A stretch of 64,000 nucleotides of DNA from Pseudomonas sp. Gutcm_11s (GTDB lineage Bacteria > Pseudomonadota > Gammaproteobacteria > Pseudomonadales > Pseudomonadaceae). The notes beneath the pieces were generated by a model. The model worked only from the letters and a program-made list of their open reading frames with translations, had not been told where the DNA came from and made no database searches. The stretch is taken from positions 600,387-664,386 of the forward strand of contig NZ_JAQSUW010000017.1 in assembly GCF_028649395.1 (NCBI RefSeq), given 5' to 3'. Below, piece by piece: positions 17,585-26,851 of this stretch. Made by a program: the position numbers and the translations under genes. How positions within the stretch are numbered: position 1 is the first letter of the stretch; each line of letters starts with the position of its first letter.

Positions 17585-18688
17585 ATGCAGACTCTTACCG
17601 TCGATCTAGGCGAACGCAGCTATCCCATCTACATCGGAGAGGGGTTGCTCGCTCGCCCCGATCTGTTCAAGCCGCATCTCGCCGGTCGGCAGGTGGCGAT
17701 AGTCACCAATGAAACCGTCGCTCCCCTTTATCTGGATACGCTGAAGCAGTCTCTGGCTGGTCAGGACATCGCTACCGTGATTCTTCCGGATGGCGAGGTC
17801 TTCAAGACCTGGGAAACTCTGCAGTTGATTTTCGATGGCCTGCTTCAGGCCCGTCATGATCGCAAGACCACCGTTGTCGCTTTGGGCGGCGGGGTCATCG
17901 GTGACATGGCCGGTTTTGCGGCGGCTTGCTATCAGCGCGGTGTCGACTTCATTCAGGTTCCGACCACTCTGTTGTCGCAGGTGGATTCCTCCGTGGGGGG
18001 CAAAACCGGCATCAATCATCCGCTGGGCAAGAACATGGTCGGGGCTTTCTACCAGCCCAACGCTGTCGTTATCGACACCACTGTTCTCGGTACTCTTCCC
18101 GCTAACGAGCTGTCGGCCGGATTGGCCGAGGTGATCAAGTACGGGTTGATCTGCGATCTGCAGTTCTTGGGCTGGTTGGAAGAAAATATCGAGGCCTTGC
18201 GTCAACTGCAGCCTGCTGCACTGATCGAGGCCATCGAGCGCTCCTGCGCGGCGAAAGCTCGGGTGGTCGGTGTAGATGAGCGAGAGTCGGGCCTGCGCGC
18301 GATTCTCAACCTTGGGCATACCTTCGGCCATGCCATCGAGACGCACATGGGCTACGGTGAGTGGCTGCATGGTGAGGCGGTGGCTGCCGGTACTGTCATG
18401 GCGCTGGAAATGTCGTCGCGCCTTGGCTGGATATCTGTCGCCGATCGCGATCGTGGTGTTCGTCTGCTGTTGCGCGCAGGGCTGCCGGTGGTGCCGCCGG
18501 CCGAGATGGGGCCTGAGGATTTTCTCGAGCATATGGCGGTCGACAAGAAGGTGCTCGATGGGCGTCTGCGCTTGGTGCTGCTGCGCAGTCTCGGTGAGGC
18601 CGTGATTACTGATGATTTCCCGCGGGAAGTCCTGGATGCCACCTTGCGCGCCGATTACCGCGCGATACTGGCTCAGCTTGGAGAATAA
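17585..18688 (+). CDS. aroB: 3-dehydroquinate synthase
   Basis: This enzyme converts DAHP to 3-dehydroquinate using NAD and a divalent metal. ATG 17585 (MQTLTVDLGERSYPIYIG) gives 367 residues, the family length. Visible motifs include GGGVIGDMAGFAAACYQRG for NAD binding, TTLLSQVDSSVGGKTGIN, and the metal ligands in LGHTFGHAIE and WLHGEAV. It follows aroK by 49 bases. Confidence 0.97.
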   Translation: MQTLTVDLGERSYPIYIGEGLLARPDLFKPHLAGRQVAIVTNETVAPLYLDTLKQSLAGQDIATVILPDGEVFKTWETLQLIFDGLLQARHDRKTTVVALGGGVIGDMAGFAAACYQRGVDFIQVPTTLLSQVDSSVGGKTGINHPLGKNMVGAFYQPNAVVIDTTVLGTLPANELSAGLAEVIKYGLICDLQFLGWLEENIEALRQLQPAALIEAIERSCAAKARVVGVDERESGLRAILNLGHTFGHAIETHMGYGEWLHGEAVAAGTVMALEMSSRLGWISVADRDRGVRLLLRAGLPVVPPAEMGPEDFLEHMAVDKKVLDGRLRLVLLRSLGEAVITDDFPREVLDATLRADYRAILAQLGE

Positions 18689-18697
18689 GAGAGCTAC

Positions 18698-20365
18698 ATG
18701 AGCAGTTTGCACGCCGACGAGGCCTTCCTCGCGCATTACCAGTTCAGCCACGACCCCTTTGCCGCTCGGGTCCCGGGCTTTCGTTTCTATCCCGCCCAAC
18801 GCAAGCCGGTGCTGGGGCAGCTTCACCACTTGGCGCGCTACAGCCAGCTGCTGTTGGTGGTGACCGGGCCGCATGGCAGTGGCAAGACATTGCTGCGCCA
18901 GGCGCTGGTGGCGAGCACCAACAAGCAGTCCGTGCATTCGGTGGTGGTCTCCGCCCGCGGGGCGGGGGATGTGGTGGGCGTCCTGCGCCAGGTTGCCCAG
19001 GGCTTGGGTATGCAGCAGGTCGACGTGCGCAGCATCCTGGCGCAGGTCGCTCAGTTGGCTCTGACCGGGCAGGAAGTCTATCTGCTGGTCGACGACGCCG
19101 AGCAGCTGGCTGATTCCGCCCTGGACGCGCTGTTTACCCTGGCGGCGGGCAATGCCGATGGCCGCCCGCATGTTTTCCTGTTCGCCGAGAGCGACATCCT
19201 GCCGCGACTCGAGCTGCTGGCCGATGGCGAAGAGCGCTTCCACGCAATCGAGCTTCTGCCATACAGCGAGGATGAAACTCGCGAGTATCTGGCTCAGCGC
19301 CTGGACGGAGCCGGCCAGGGTGTCGATGTGCTCTCCGATGATCAGGTCACCGACATTCACCTGAGTTCCGGGGGATGGCCGGGAGCGATCAATCAGGCCG
19401 CGCGCGATACCTTGGTTGAAGCGATGCTGGCCAGTCGAGCCGGCGCCGGTGGGCGCGCGGGTGCTGGCCTGCCGAAGAAGCATTTGCTTGCCGTCGGCGT
19501 GGTGGCGCTCGCGCTTGGTGCTGCCTGGTTGATGCAGGGGCGTACCGAGAGCACTCCACCAATGGTCACCGAGGCGCCGATCGAACTGGTGCCGCAAGCT
19601 AGTGCGCCTGCGGTCGTTGAGGCAGGCAAGCCAGCTGCTCCAGCTTCGGGGGCGGCTGTGGAGTTCAGTGGTGCCAGTCAGCCTTTGCCGTTGCCGCTGG
19701 TGGGCGAGGCTCAGCCGGTGATTCGTGAGCCGCTGGCCCAGGCTTCTGGTATGGATGAGGGCGACGAGGGTGGCTCTGCTGGCGCGCAGGCGCCTGTATC
19801 GGCTGCTACGCCGCCAGCGCCAATAGTGACTCCGGTACCGGTCACCTTGCCGGTGGTGCCAACGGTTGCCAGTGCTGCCGCGTCCAAGCCGATAGTGCCG
19901 ACTCCGACTCCGACTCCGACTCCGACTCCGACTCCGACTCCGACTCCGGCGCAGCCTGCGGTGAGTGCCAAGCCGGCTCAGGCGTCGGTCGCTCCGGTTG
20001 CGAAACCGACGCCTGCCAAGCCAGCTGCTCCTGCGGCCAATGCGGCGCCGTCTGTCTCCAGCGCAGCTCCTGCGCCAGGGGCGGAGTGGTATGCCAGTCG
20101 TCCGGCTGGCAACTACGCCCTGCAGATACTCGGAACCCGTTCTGAGAGCAGCGCCAAGGCGTTCGTCGGCAAGAATGGTGGTGAATACCGCTACTTCAAG
20201 AAGCTGCACCAGGGGCAGGCGCTCTACGTGGTGACCTACGGCCAGTTCTCCAGTCGTGCAGCAGCGCAGTCTGCCATCAAGTCTCTGCCAGCCAGTGTGC
20301 AGGCCGGCAAGCCCTGGCCGCGCAGCTTCGCCAGCATCCAGCAGGAGGCAGTACGGGCGCGCTAG
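18698..20365 (+). CDS. DamX-like AAA/SPOR cell-division protein
   Basis: This 555-residue protein has an N-terminal ExeA/AAA-type ATPase domain with Walker A GPHGSGKT (57-64) and Walker B-like VYLLVDDAEQ, one membrane segment at about 262-281 (LLAVGVVALALGAAWLMQG), a long Pro/Ala/Thr periplasmic linker, and a C-terminal SPOR domain (about 470-550, NYALQILGTRSESSAKAFV). E. coli DamX, also encoded next to aroKB, has the same order and localises to the septum. The linker contains a tandem Pro-Thr tract encoded by CCGACT repeats. It follows aroB by nine bases. Confidence 0.88.
   Translation: MSSLHADEAFLAHYQFSHDPFAARVPGFRFYPAQRKPVLGQLHHLARYSQLLLVVTGPHGSGKTLLRQALVASTNKQSVHSVVVSARGAGDVVGVLRQVAQGLGMQQVDVRSILAQVAQLALTGQEVYLLVDDAEQLADSALDALFTLAAGNADGRPHVFLFAESDILPRLELLADGEERFHAIELLPYSEDETREYLAQRLDGAGQGVDVLSDDQVTDIHLSSGGWPGAINQAARDTLVEAMLASRAGAGGRAGAGLPKKHLLAVGVVALALGAAWLMQGRTESTPPMVTEAPIELVPQASAPAVVEAGKPAAPASGAAVEFSGASQPLPLPLVGEAQPVIREPLAQASGMDEGDEGGSAGAQAPVSAATPPAPIVTPVPVTLPVVPTVASAAASKPIVPTPTPTPTPTPTPTPTPAQPAVSAKPAQASVAPVAKPTPAKPAAPAANAAPSVSSAAPAPGAEWYASRPAGNYALQILGTRSESSAKAFVGKNGGEYRYFKKLHQGQALYVVTYGQFSSRAAAQSAIKSLPASVQAGKPWPRSFASIQQEAVRAR
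19898..19948 (+). repeat. (CCGACT) hexanucleotide tandem repeat, 8.5 units
   Basis: Fifty-one bases of uninterrupted CCGACT encode eight Pro-Thr pairs plus a Pro in the linker of the DamX-like protein. Because the unit is six bases, changes in copy number keep the reading frame. Confidence 0.97.
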
Positions 20366-20389
20366 TGGCCCGTGAATTGCCTTTCATTT

Positions 20390-20426
20390 GATGACCGATT
20401 GGTGCTAGCACGGCCTTTCGGTCATC
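20390..20426 (+). terminator. Weak inverted repeat after the DamX-like gene
   Basis: GATGACCGA (20390-20398) and TCGGTCATC (20418-20426) can form a 9-bp stem with a 19-base loop. There is no clear T-run, so terminator function is uncertain. Confidence 0.3.
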
Positions 20427-20474
20427 GCCTTTCGCGCAAGCGACAGAAGGTTTCATCAGGTCGTCATCGAAGAT

Positions 20475-20503
20475 TTGTGACGACCTAGGTGGCTATGTAC
20501 AAT
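20475..20503 (+). promoter_or_regulatory. Sigma-70 type promoter of gltBD
   Basis: TTGTGA (20475-20480) and TACAAT (20498-20503) are separated by 17 bases. They lie about 110 bases before the gltB ATG in the 247-base gap after the DamX-like gene. The rest of that gap, apart from the weak inverted repeat, shows nothing recognisable. Confidence 0.6.
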
Positions 20504-20612
20504 GTCCCCCCTTTGCCTGCGCCAAGCTGGGGTGTTTCCCTGCGCGGTCGGCAGCTAGGTCGATGAATTAGAAAGCAATTTGCCCATTAGAGGCAGCCTG
20601 GTGAGAGTGTCT

Positions 20613-23600
20613 ATGAAAGCAGGTCTATACCATCCTGATCAGTTCAAGGATAACTGCGGCTTCGGTTTGATCGCCCATATGCAGGGCGAGGCGAGCCATC
20701 ATTTGCTGAATACTGCGATTGAAGCCCTGACCTGTATGACCCACCGCGGTGGTATCAACGCCGACGGTAAGACCGGTGACGGTTGTGGTCTGCTGATCCA
20801 GAAGCCCGATCTGTTCCTGCGCGCAGTCGCCAAGGAAGAGTTCGGCAGCGACCTGCCGCAGCAATATGCAGTGGGCATGGTCTTCTTCAATCAGGATTCG
20901 GCCAAGGCCGAGTCTGCCCGTGCCAACATGAACCGCGAGATCGAGGCCGCAGGCCTGCAGCTGGTCGGCTGGCGCAAGGTGCCGATCGACACCAGCGTGC
21001 TCGGCCGCCTGGCCCTGGAGCGCCTGCCGCAGATCGAGCAGGTGTTCATTGGCGGTGAAGGCCTGGATGACCAGCAGTTCGCCATCAAGCTGTTCAGCGC
21101 CCGTCGTCGCTCCTCGGTGGCCAACGCCGCCGACACCGACCACTACATCTGCAGCTTCTCGCCGAAGACCATCATCTATAAAGGCCTGATGATGCCGGCG
21201 GACCTGCAGCAGTTCTATCCGGACCTCGGCGACGAGCGCCTGCAGACTGCCATCTGCGTATTCCACCAGCGCTTCTCCACCAACACCCTGCCGAAATGGC
21301 CGCTGGCGCAGCCGTTCCGTTTCCTCGCCCACAACGGCGAGATCAACACCATCACTGGCAACCGCAACTGGGCCCTGGCCCGTCGTCTGAAGTTCGCCAA
21401 CGACCAGATCCCCGATCTGGAGGAGCTGGGCCCGCTGGTCAACCGCGTCGGCTCCGACTCCTCGAGCATGGACAACATGCTCGAACTGATGGTCACCGGT
21501 GGTATCGACCTGTTCCGCGGCGTGCGCATGATCATTCCGCCGGCCTGGCAGAACGTCGAGACCATGGACTCCGACCTGCGCGCATTCTACGAGTACAACT
21601 CCATGCACATGGAGCCGTGGGACGGCCCAGCCGGCGTGGTGCTGACCGACGGTCGCCATGCCGTCTGCCTGCTCGATCGTAACGGTCTGCGCCCGGCGCG
21701 CTGGGTCACCACCAAGAACGGCTACATCACCCTGGCGTCGGAAATCGGCGTGTGGGACTACAAGCCGGAAGACGTGATCGCCAAGGGCCGTGTCGGCCCA
21801 GGCCAGATCCTCGCGGTGGACACCGAGACCGGCCAGGTGCTCGACACCGACGCCATCGACAATCGCCTGAAGTCGCGCCACCCGTATAAACAGTGGCTGC
21901 GTCAGGGCGCCGTGCGCATCCAGGCCAGCCTGGAAGACCGCGACCACGGTTCGCCGTTCTACGACAGCGACCGTCTCAAGCAATACATGAAGATGTTCCA
22001 GGTCACCTTCGAGGAGCGTGACCAGGTGCTGCGCCCGCTCGGTGAGCAGGGCCAGGAAGCGGTCGGCTCGATGGGTGACGACACGCCGATGGCCGTGCTG
22101 TCGCAGCGCATCCGCTCGCCGTTCGACTACTTCCGCCAGCAGTTCGCCCAGGTGACCAACCCGCCGATCGACCCGCTGCGCGAGTCGATCGTGATGTCCC
22201 TGGAGATCTGCCTGGGCGCCGAGCGCAACATCTTCGAGGAATCCCCGGCCCACGCCAGCCGCGTCATGCTGAGCAGCCCGGTGATCTCCCCGGCCAAGTG
22301 GCGCGCGCTGCTGAACCTGAGCACCCCGGGCTTCGAGCGTCATGTCATCGACATGAACTACGACGAGTCCGTCGGCCTCGAGGCTGCGGTGCGCAACATG
22401 GCCGACCAGGCCGAGGAGGCCGTGCGCGCCGGCAAGGTGCTGCTGGTCCTCTCCGACCGTCACATCGCTCCGGGCAAGCTACCGGCGCACGCCGCGCTGG
22501 TTACCGGCGCCGTGCACCATCGCCTGACCGAGAAAGGCCTACGTTGCGACTGCAACATCCTGGTCGAGACCGCGACTGCCCGTGACCCGCACCACTTCGC
22601 CGTGCTGCTGGGCTTCGGTGCCTCGGCGGTGTACCCGTTCCTCGCCTACGAGGTCCTGGGCGACCTGATCCGTACCGGCGAAGTACTGGGCGACCTCTAC
22701 GAGGTGTTCAAGTACTACCGCAAGGGCATCTCCAAGGGCCTGCTGAAGATCCTGTCGAAGATGGGTATCTCCACCATCGCCTCCTACCGCGGTGCGCAGC
22801 TGTTCGAGGCCGTCGGCCTGGCCGACGAAGTCACCGACGTGTGCTTCCGTGGCGTCGCCAGCCGCATCCAGGGTGCGCGCTTCGTCGACATCGAGGGCGA
22901 GCAGAAGCTGCTGGCCAACGAGGCCTGGAACAACCGCAAGGCCATCCAGCAGGGCGGTCTGCTCAAGTTCGTCTACGGCGGCGAGTACCACGCCTACAAC
23001 CCGGACGTGGTCAACACCCTGCAGGCCGCCGTGCAGCAGGGCAGCTACGAGAAGTACCAGGAGTACGCCGCGCTGGTCGACCAGCGCCCGGTGTCCATGC
23101 TGCGCGACCTGTTCCAGCTCAAGCTGGCCGATAAGCCGCTGAGCCTGGACGAGATCGAGCCGCTGAACGAAGTGCTGAAGCGCTTCGACTCCGCGGGTAT
23201 CTCCCTCGGCGCGCTGTCGCCAGAGGCCCACGAAGCCATCGCCGAGGCGATGAACCGCCTGGGCGCGCGCTCCAATTCCGGTGAGGGCGGCGAAGACCCG
23301 TCCCGCTACGGCACCGTGCGCAGCTCCAAGATCAAGCAGGTCGCGACCGGCCGCTTCGGTGTAACCCCGGAGTACCTGGTCAACGCCGAAGTGCTGCAGA
23401 TCAAGGTGGCCCAGGGCGCCAAGCCCGGTGAAGGCGGCCAGCTGCCGGGCGGCAAGGTCAACGGCCTGATCGCCAAGCTGCGCTATGCCGTGCCGGGCGT
23501 GACCCTGATCTCGCCGCCGCCGCACCACGACATCTATTCGATCGAAGACCTGTCGCAGCTGATCTTTGACCTCAAGCAGGTCAACCCAGCCGCGCTGGTC

Positions 23601-25061
23601 TCGGTCAAGCTGGTAGCGGAAGCCGGTGTCGGCACCATCGCCGCAGGCGTGGCCAAGGCCTATGCCGACCTGATCACCATCTCCGGCTACGACGGCGGCA
23701 CCGGCGCCTCGCCGCTGACCTCGATCAAGTACGCTGGCTCGCCGTGGGAACTCGGCCTGGCCGAGACCCACCAGACCCTGCGCGGCAACGACCTGCGCGG
23801 CAAGGTCCGCGTGCAGACCGACGGCGGTCTGAAGACCGGTCTCGACGTGATCAAGGCAGCCATCCTCGGCGCCGAGAGCTTCGGCTTCGGTACCGGGCCG
23901 ATGGTCGCTCTGGGCTGCAAGTACCTGCGTATCTGTCACCTGAACAACTGCGCCACCGGCGTGGCCACCCAGAACGACAAGCTGCGCAAGGACCACTTCA
24001 TCGGCACCGTCGAAATGGTGATGAACTACTTCACCTACGTCGCCGAAGACACCCGCCAGTGGCTGGCCAAGCTGGGCGTGCGCAGCCTCGGCGAGCTGAT
24101 CGGCCGTACCGATCTGCTCAACGTGCTGCCGGGCGATACCGACAAGCAGGGCAACCTGGATCTGACCCCGCTGCTCGGCAGCGACCATATCCCGGCCGAC
24201 AAGCCGCAGTTTTGCGAAGTCGAGAAGAACCCGCCGTTCGACCAGGGCCTGCTGGCCGAGAAGATGGTCGAGCTGTCCCTGGCTGCGATCACTGGCAAGA
24301 CCGGTGGCGAGTACGAACTGGACATCTGTAACTGCGACCGCTCCATCGGTGCCCGTGTTTCCGGCGAAATCGCCAAGCAGCACGGCAACCAGGGCATGAA
24401 GGACGCGCCGATTACCTTCCGCTTCAAGGGTACTGCGGGTCAGAGCTTCGGTGTGTGGAACGCCGGCGGCCTGCACCTGCGCCTGGAAGGCGATGCCAAC
24501 GACTACGTCGGCAAGGGCATGACTGGCGGCAAGCTGGTGATCACCCCGCCGGCCGGCAGCCCGTTCAAGACCCAAGAGTCGGCCATCGTCGGCAACACCT
24601 GCCTGTACGGCGCCACTGGCGGCAAGCTGTTCGCTGCCGGCACCGCGGGCGAGCGTTTCGCTGTGCGTAACTCCGGTTCGCATGCCGTGGTTGAAGGTAC
24701 CGGTGACCACTGCTGCGAATACATGACCGGCGGCTTCGTCTGCGTGCTCGGCAAGACCGGCTACAACTTCGGTTCCGGCATGACCGGCGGCTTCGCCTAC
24801 GTGCTGGACCTGGACAACGGCTTCGTCGACCGCGTCAACCACGAGCTGGTGGAAATCCAGCGCATCAGCAATGAGTCCATGGAGGCGTACCGCAGCCACC
24901 TGCACGGCGTGCTCGCCGAGTATGTGGCGGAAACCGCCAGCCCGTGGGGTGCTCACCTGCTGGAGAACCTGGACGATTACCTGCGCAAGTTCTGGTTGGT
25001 CAAACCGAAGGCCGCGAGCCTCGGTTCGCTGCTCTCCAGCACCCGTGCCAACCCGCAATAA
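20613..25061 (+). CDS. gltB: Glutamate synthase large (alpha) subunit
   Basis: This 1482-residue NADPH-GOGAT alpha subunit transfers the glutamine amide to 2-oxoglutarate. A short propeptide precedes Cys15 (NCGFGLIAH), the nucleophile of the class II glutamine amidotransferase domain (about 15-420). After the central domain comes the FMN synthase domain with the 3Fe-4S cysteines (CKYLRICHLNNC), and then the GXGXG beta-helix (GGFVCVLGKTGYNFGSGMTGG). ATG 20613 is used because MKAGLYHPDQFKDN matches the known propeptide; the longer frame adds unrelated residues. gltD follows by 33 bases. Confidence 0.98.
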   Translation: MKAGLYHPDQFKDNCGFGLIAHMQGEASHHLLNTAIEALTCMTHRGGINADGKTGDGCGLLIQKPDLFLRAVAKEEFGSDLPQQYAVGMVFFNQDSAKAESARANMNREIEAAGLQLVGWRKVPIDTSVLGRLALERLPQIEQVFIGGEGLDDQQFAIKLFSARRRSSVANAADTDHYICSFSPKTIIYKGLMMPADLQQFYPDLGDERLQTAICVFHQRFSTNTLPKWPLAQPFRFLAHNGEINTITGNRNWALARRLKFANDQIPDLEELGPLVNRVGSDSSSMDNMLELMVTGGIDLFRGVRMIIPPAWQNVETMDSDLRAFYEYNSMHMEPWDGPAGVVLTDGRHAVCLLDRNGLRPARWVTTKNGYITLASEIGVWDYKPEDVIAKGRVGPGQILAVDTETGQVLDTDAIDNRLKSRHPYKQWLRQGAVRIQASLEDRDHGSPFYDSDRLKQYMKMFQVTFEERDQVLRPLGEQGQEAVGSMGDDTPMAVLSQRIRSPFDYFRQQFAQVTNPPIDPLRESIVMSLEICLGAERNIFEESPAHASRVMLSSPVISPAKWRALLNLSTPGFERHVIDMNYDESVGLEAAVRNMADQAEEAVRAGKVLLVLSDRHIAPGKLPAHAALVTGAVHHRLTEKGLRCDCNILVETATARDPHHFAVLLGFGASAVYPFLAYEVLGDLIRTGEVLGDLYEVFKYYRKGISKGLLKILSKMGISTIASYRGAQLFEAVGLADEVTDVCFRGVASRIQGARFVDIEGEQKLLANEAWNNRKAIQQGGLLKFVYGGEYHAYNPDVVNTLQAAVQQGSYEKYQEYAALVDQRPVSMLRDLFQLKLADKPLSLDEIEPLNEVLKRFDSAGISLGALSPEAHEAIAEAMNRLGARSNSGEGGEDPSRYGTVRSSKIKQVATGRFGVTPEYLVNAEVLQIKVAQGAKPGEGGQLPGGKVNGLIAKLRYAVPGVTLISPPPHHDIYSIEDLSQLIFDLKQVNPAALVSVKLVAEAGVGTIAAGVAKAYADLITISGYDGGTGASPLTSIKYAGSPWELGLAETHQTLRGNDLRGKVRVQTDGGLKTGLDVIKAAILGAESFGFGTGPMVALGCKYLRICHLNNCATGVATQNDKLRKDHFIGTVEMVMNYFTYVAEDTRQWLAKLGVRSLGELIGRTDLLNVLPGDTDKQGNLDLTPLLGSDHIPADKPQFCEVEKNPPFDQGLLAEKMVELSLAAITGKTGGEYELDICNCDRSIGARVSGEIAKQHGNQGMKDAPITFRFKGTAGQSFGVWNAGGLHLRLEGDANDYVGKGMTGGKLVITPPAGSPFKTQESAIVGNTCLYGATGGKLFAAGTAGERFAVRNSGSHAVVEGTGDHCCEYMTGGFVCVLGKTGYNFGSGMTGGFAYVLDLDNGFVDRVNHELVEIQRISNESMEAYRSHLHGVLAEYVAETASPWGAHLLENLDDYLRKFWLVKPKAASLGSLLSSTRANPQ

Positions 25062-25094
25062 CAAGCGCCTGAAGTGGTTTGATGAGGTTTTGAA

Positions 25095-26513
25095 ATGACT
25101 GAACGTCTGAACAACGACTTCCAGTTCATCGAGGTCGGGCGCAAGGATCCGAAGAAGAAGCTCCTGCGCCAACGCAAGCGCGAGTTCGTGGAAATCTACG
25201 AACCGTTCAAGCCGGCCCAGGCGGCCGACCAGGCACACCGTTGCCTGGGTTGCGGCAACCCGTACTGTGAATGGAAGTGCCCCGTGCACAACTTCATTCC
25301 GAACTGGCTCAAGCTGGTCTCGGAAGGCAACATCCTGGCGGCGGCAGAACTGTCGCACCAGACCAACACCCTGCCGGAAGTGTGCGGCCGCGTGTGCCCG
25401 CAGGACCGTCTGTGCGAGGGTGCCTGCACCCTCAACGACGGTTTCGGCGCGGTGACCATTGGCTCGGTGGAGAAGTACATCACCGACACCGCCTTCGCCA
25501 TGGGCTGGCGTCCGGACATGTCCAAGGTCAAGCCGACCGGCAAGCGTGTTGCCGTGATCGGTGCCGGCCCGGCCGGCCTCGGCTGCGCCGACGTGCTGGT
25601 GCGCAACGGTGTGACCCCGGTGGTGTTCGACAAGAACCCGGAAATCGGTGGCCTGCTGACCTTCGGCATTCCCGAGTTCAAGCTCGAGAAGAGCGTGCTC
25701 AGCCGTCGTCGCGAAGTGTTCACCGGCATGGGTATCGAGTTCCGCCTGAACACCGAGATCGGTGTCGACATCACCATGCAGCAGCTGCTGGATGAGTACG
25801 ATGCCGTGTTCATGGGCATGGGCACCTACACCTATATGAAGGGCGGCTTCCCGGGCGAGGACCTGCCGGGCGTCACCGACGCACTGGACTTCCTGATCGC
25901 CAACGTCAACCGCAACCTCGGCTTCGAGAAGTCTCCGGAAGACTTCATCGACATGAAGGGCAAGCGCGTAGTCGTGCTCGGCGGCGGCGACACCGCGATG
26001 GACTGCAACCGCACCTCCATCCGCCAGGGGGCCAAGGCTGTGACCTGCGCCTACCGTCGTGACGAAGAGAACATGCCGGGCTCGCGCAAGGAAGTGAAGA
26101 ACGCCAAGGAAGAGGGCGTGAAGTTCCTCTTCAACCGCCAGCCCATCGCCATCGTCGGCGAGGACAAGGTGGAAGGCGTGAAGGTGGTCGAGACCCGTCT
26201 CGGCGAGCCGGACGCCCGTGGCCGTCGCAGCCCCGAGCCGATCCCGGGCTCCGAGGAAATCATCCCGGCCGAAGCCGTGCTGATCGCCTTCGGTTTCCGC
26301 CCGAGCCCGGCCGCCTGGTTCGCCGATTTCAAGATCGACATCGACAGCCAGGGCCGTGTAGTGGCGCCGGAGAAGAACCAGTTCAAGCACCAGACCAGCA
26401 ACCCGAAGATCTTCGCCGGTGGCGACATGGTCCGTGGTTCCGACCTGGTGGTGACCGCGATCTTCGAAGGTCGCAACGCTGCCGAGGGCATCCTCGACTA
26501 CCTGCAGGTCTAA
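25095..26513 (+). CDS. gltD: Glutamate synthase small (beta) subunit
   Basis: This 472-residue NADPH-oxidising subunit passes electrons through FAD and Fe-S centres to GltB. Its N-terminal cysteine clusters are CLGCGNPYCEWKC and CGRVCPQDRLCEGAC. Two nucleotide-binding folds follow: VIGAGPAGLGCA (FAD) and VLGGGDTAMDC (NADPH). The C-terminal FAD contact is in KIFAGGDMVRGSDLVV. It is the second gene of the gltBD operon, which probably ends at the terminator at 26667-26700. Confidence 0.98.
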   Translation: MTERLNNDFQFIEVGRKDPKKKLLRQRKREFVEIYEPFKPAQAADQAHRCLGCGNPYCEWKCPVHNFIPNWLKLVSEGNILAAAELSHQTNTLPEVCGRVCPQDRLCEGACTLNDGFGAVTIGSVEKYITDTAFAMGWRPDMSKVKPTGKRVAVIGAGPAGLGCADVLVRNGVTPVVFDKNPEIGGLLTFGIPEFKLEKSVLSRRREVFTGMGIEFRLNTEIGVDITMQQLLDEYDAVFMGMGTYTYMKGGFPGEDLPGVTDALDFLIANVNRNLGFEKSPEDFIDMKGKRVVVLGGGDTAMDCNRTSIRQGAKAVTCAYRRDEENMPGSRKEVKNAKEEGVKFLFNRQPIAIVGEDKVEGVKVVETRLGEPDARGRRSPEPIPGSEEIIPAEAVLIAFGFRPSPAAWFADFKIDIDSQGRVVAPEKNQFKHQTSNPKIFAGGDMVRGSDLVVTAIFEGRNAAEGILDYLQV

Positions 26514-26518
26514 GCTGC

Positions 26519-26610
26519 TGCGCTCGGCCAGGCGTTGTTGAAAACAGGTTCGGAATGCTCATTTACAACTCGTAAACTGCGCTTCCTCACCTGTTTTCGC
26601 CTAGCCTGAC
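26519..26610 (-). repeat. Structured intergenic repeat, copy A
   Basis: This element of about 92 bases is homologous to one at 50638-50732, read on the opposite strand. AAAACAGGT (26541-26549) pairs with ACCTGTTTT (26589-26597); inside it GGAA (26552-26555) pairs with TTCC (26583-26586), and TTTAC (26562-26566) pairs with GTAAA (26572-26576). It starts six bases after the gltD stop. The stem changes relative to copy B are compensatory. Function is unknown to me; it resembles intergenic repeats I have seen in other pseudomonads. Confidence 0.8.
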
Positions 26611-26666
26611 CTTCGCTAGCGACGCTTAGCGAGCGATCCACGTCGCGGCATATCGTCGCGATAGAC

Positions 26667-26700
26667 AAAAGGCACGGCACCCGCCGTGCCTTTTGTTTTT
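26667..26700 (+). terminator. Terminator of gltBD
   Basis: AAAAGGCACGGC and GCCGTGCCTTTT form a 12-bp stem with a four-base ACCC loop, followed by GTTTTT. The remaining bases up to hemE (26701-26851) hold no gene; I see no clear promoter boxes there. Confidence 0.9.
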
Positions 26701-26851
26701 GGGTCTGCGAAAATGCCCGCACTTTTTCTGCGCCAAGGCGCGCGGCGTTCCTGCGATCCGGGAGCCCGCCCGGAGGAAGGGGGACGCCACTGAAGCGGCC
26801 GCCGCATACTCCCGCCGCAACGCTCCCTGCCGATTTCCAGGAACCCTGCCG

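Noticed and set aside
19898..19948. CCGACT tandem tract considered as a CRISPR-like array
   Set aside because: It has no spacers, the unit is six bases, and it is in frame inside a coding gene.
22539..26390. Very long antisense open frame opposite gltB-gltD (and others at 20625-22463, 6209-9361 and 17606-20209)
   Set aside because: These follow from GC-rich third codon positions of the real genes on the other strand; the proteins are low-complexity and resemble no family.
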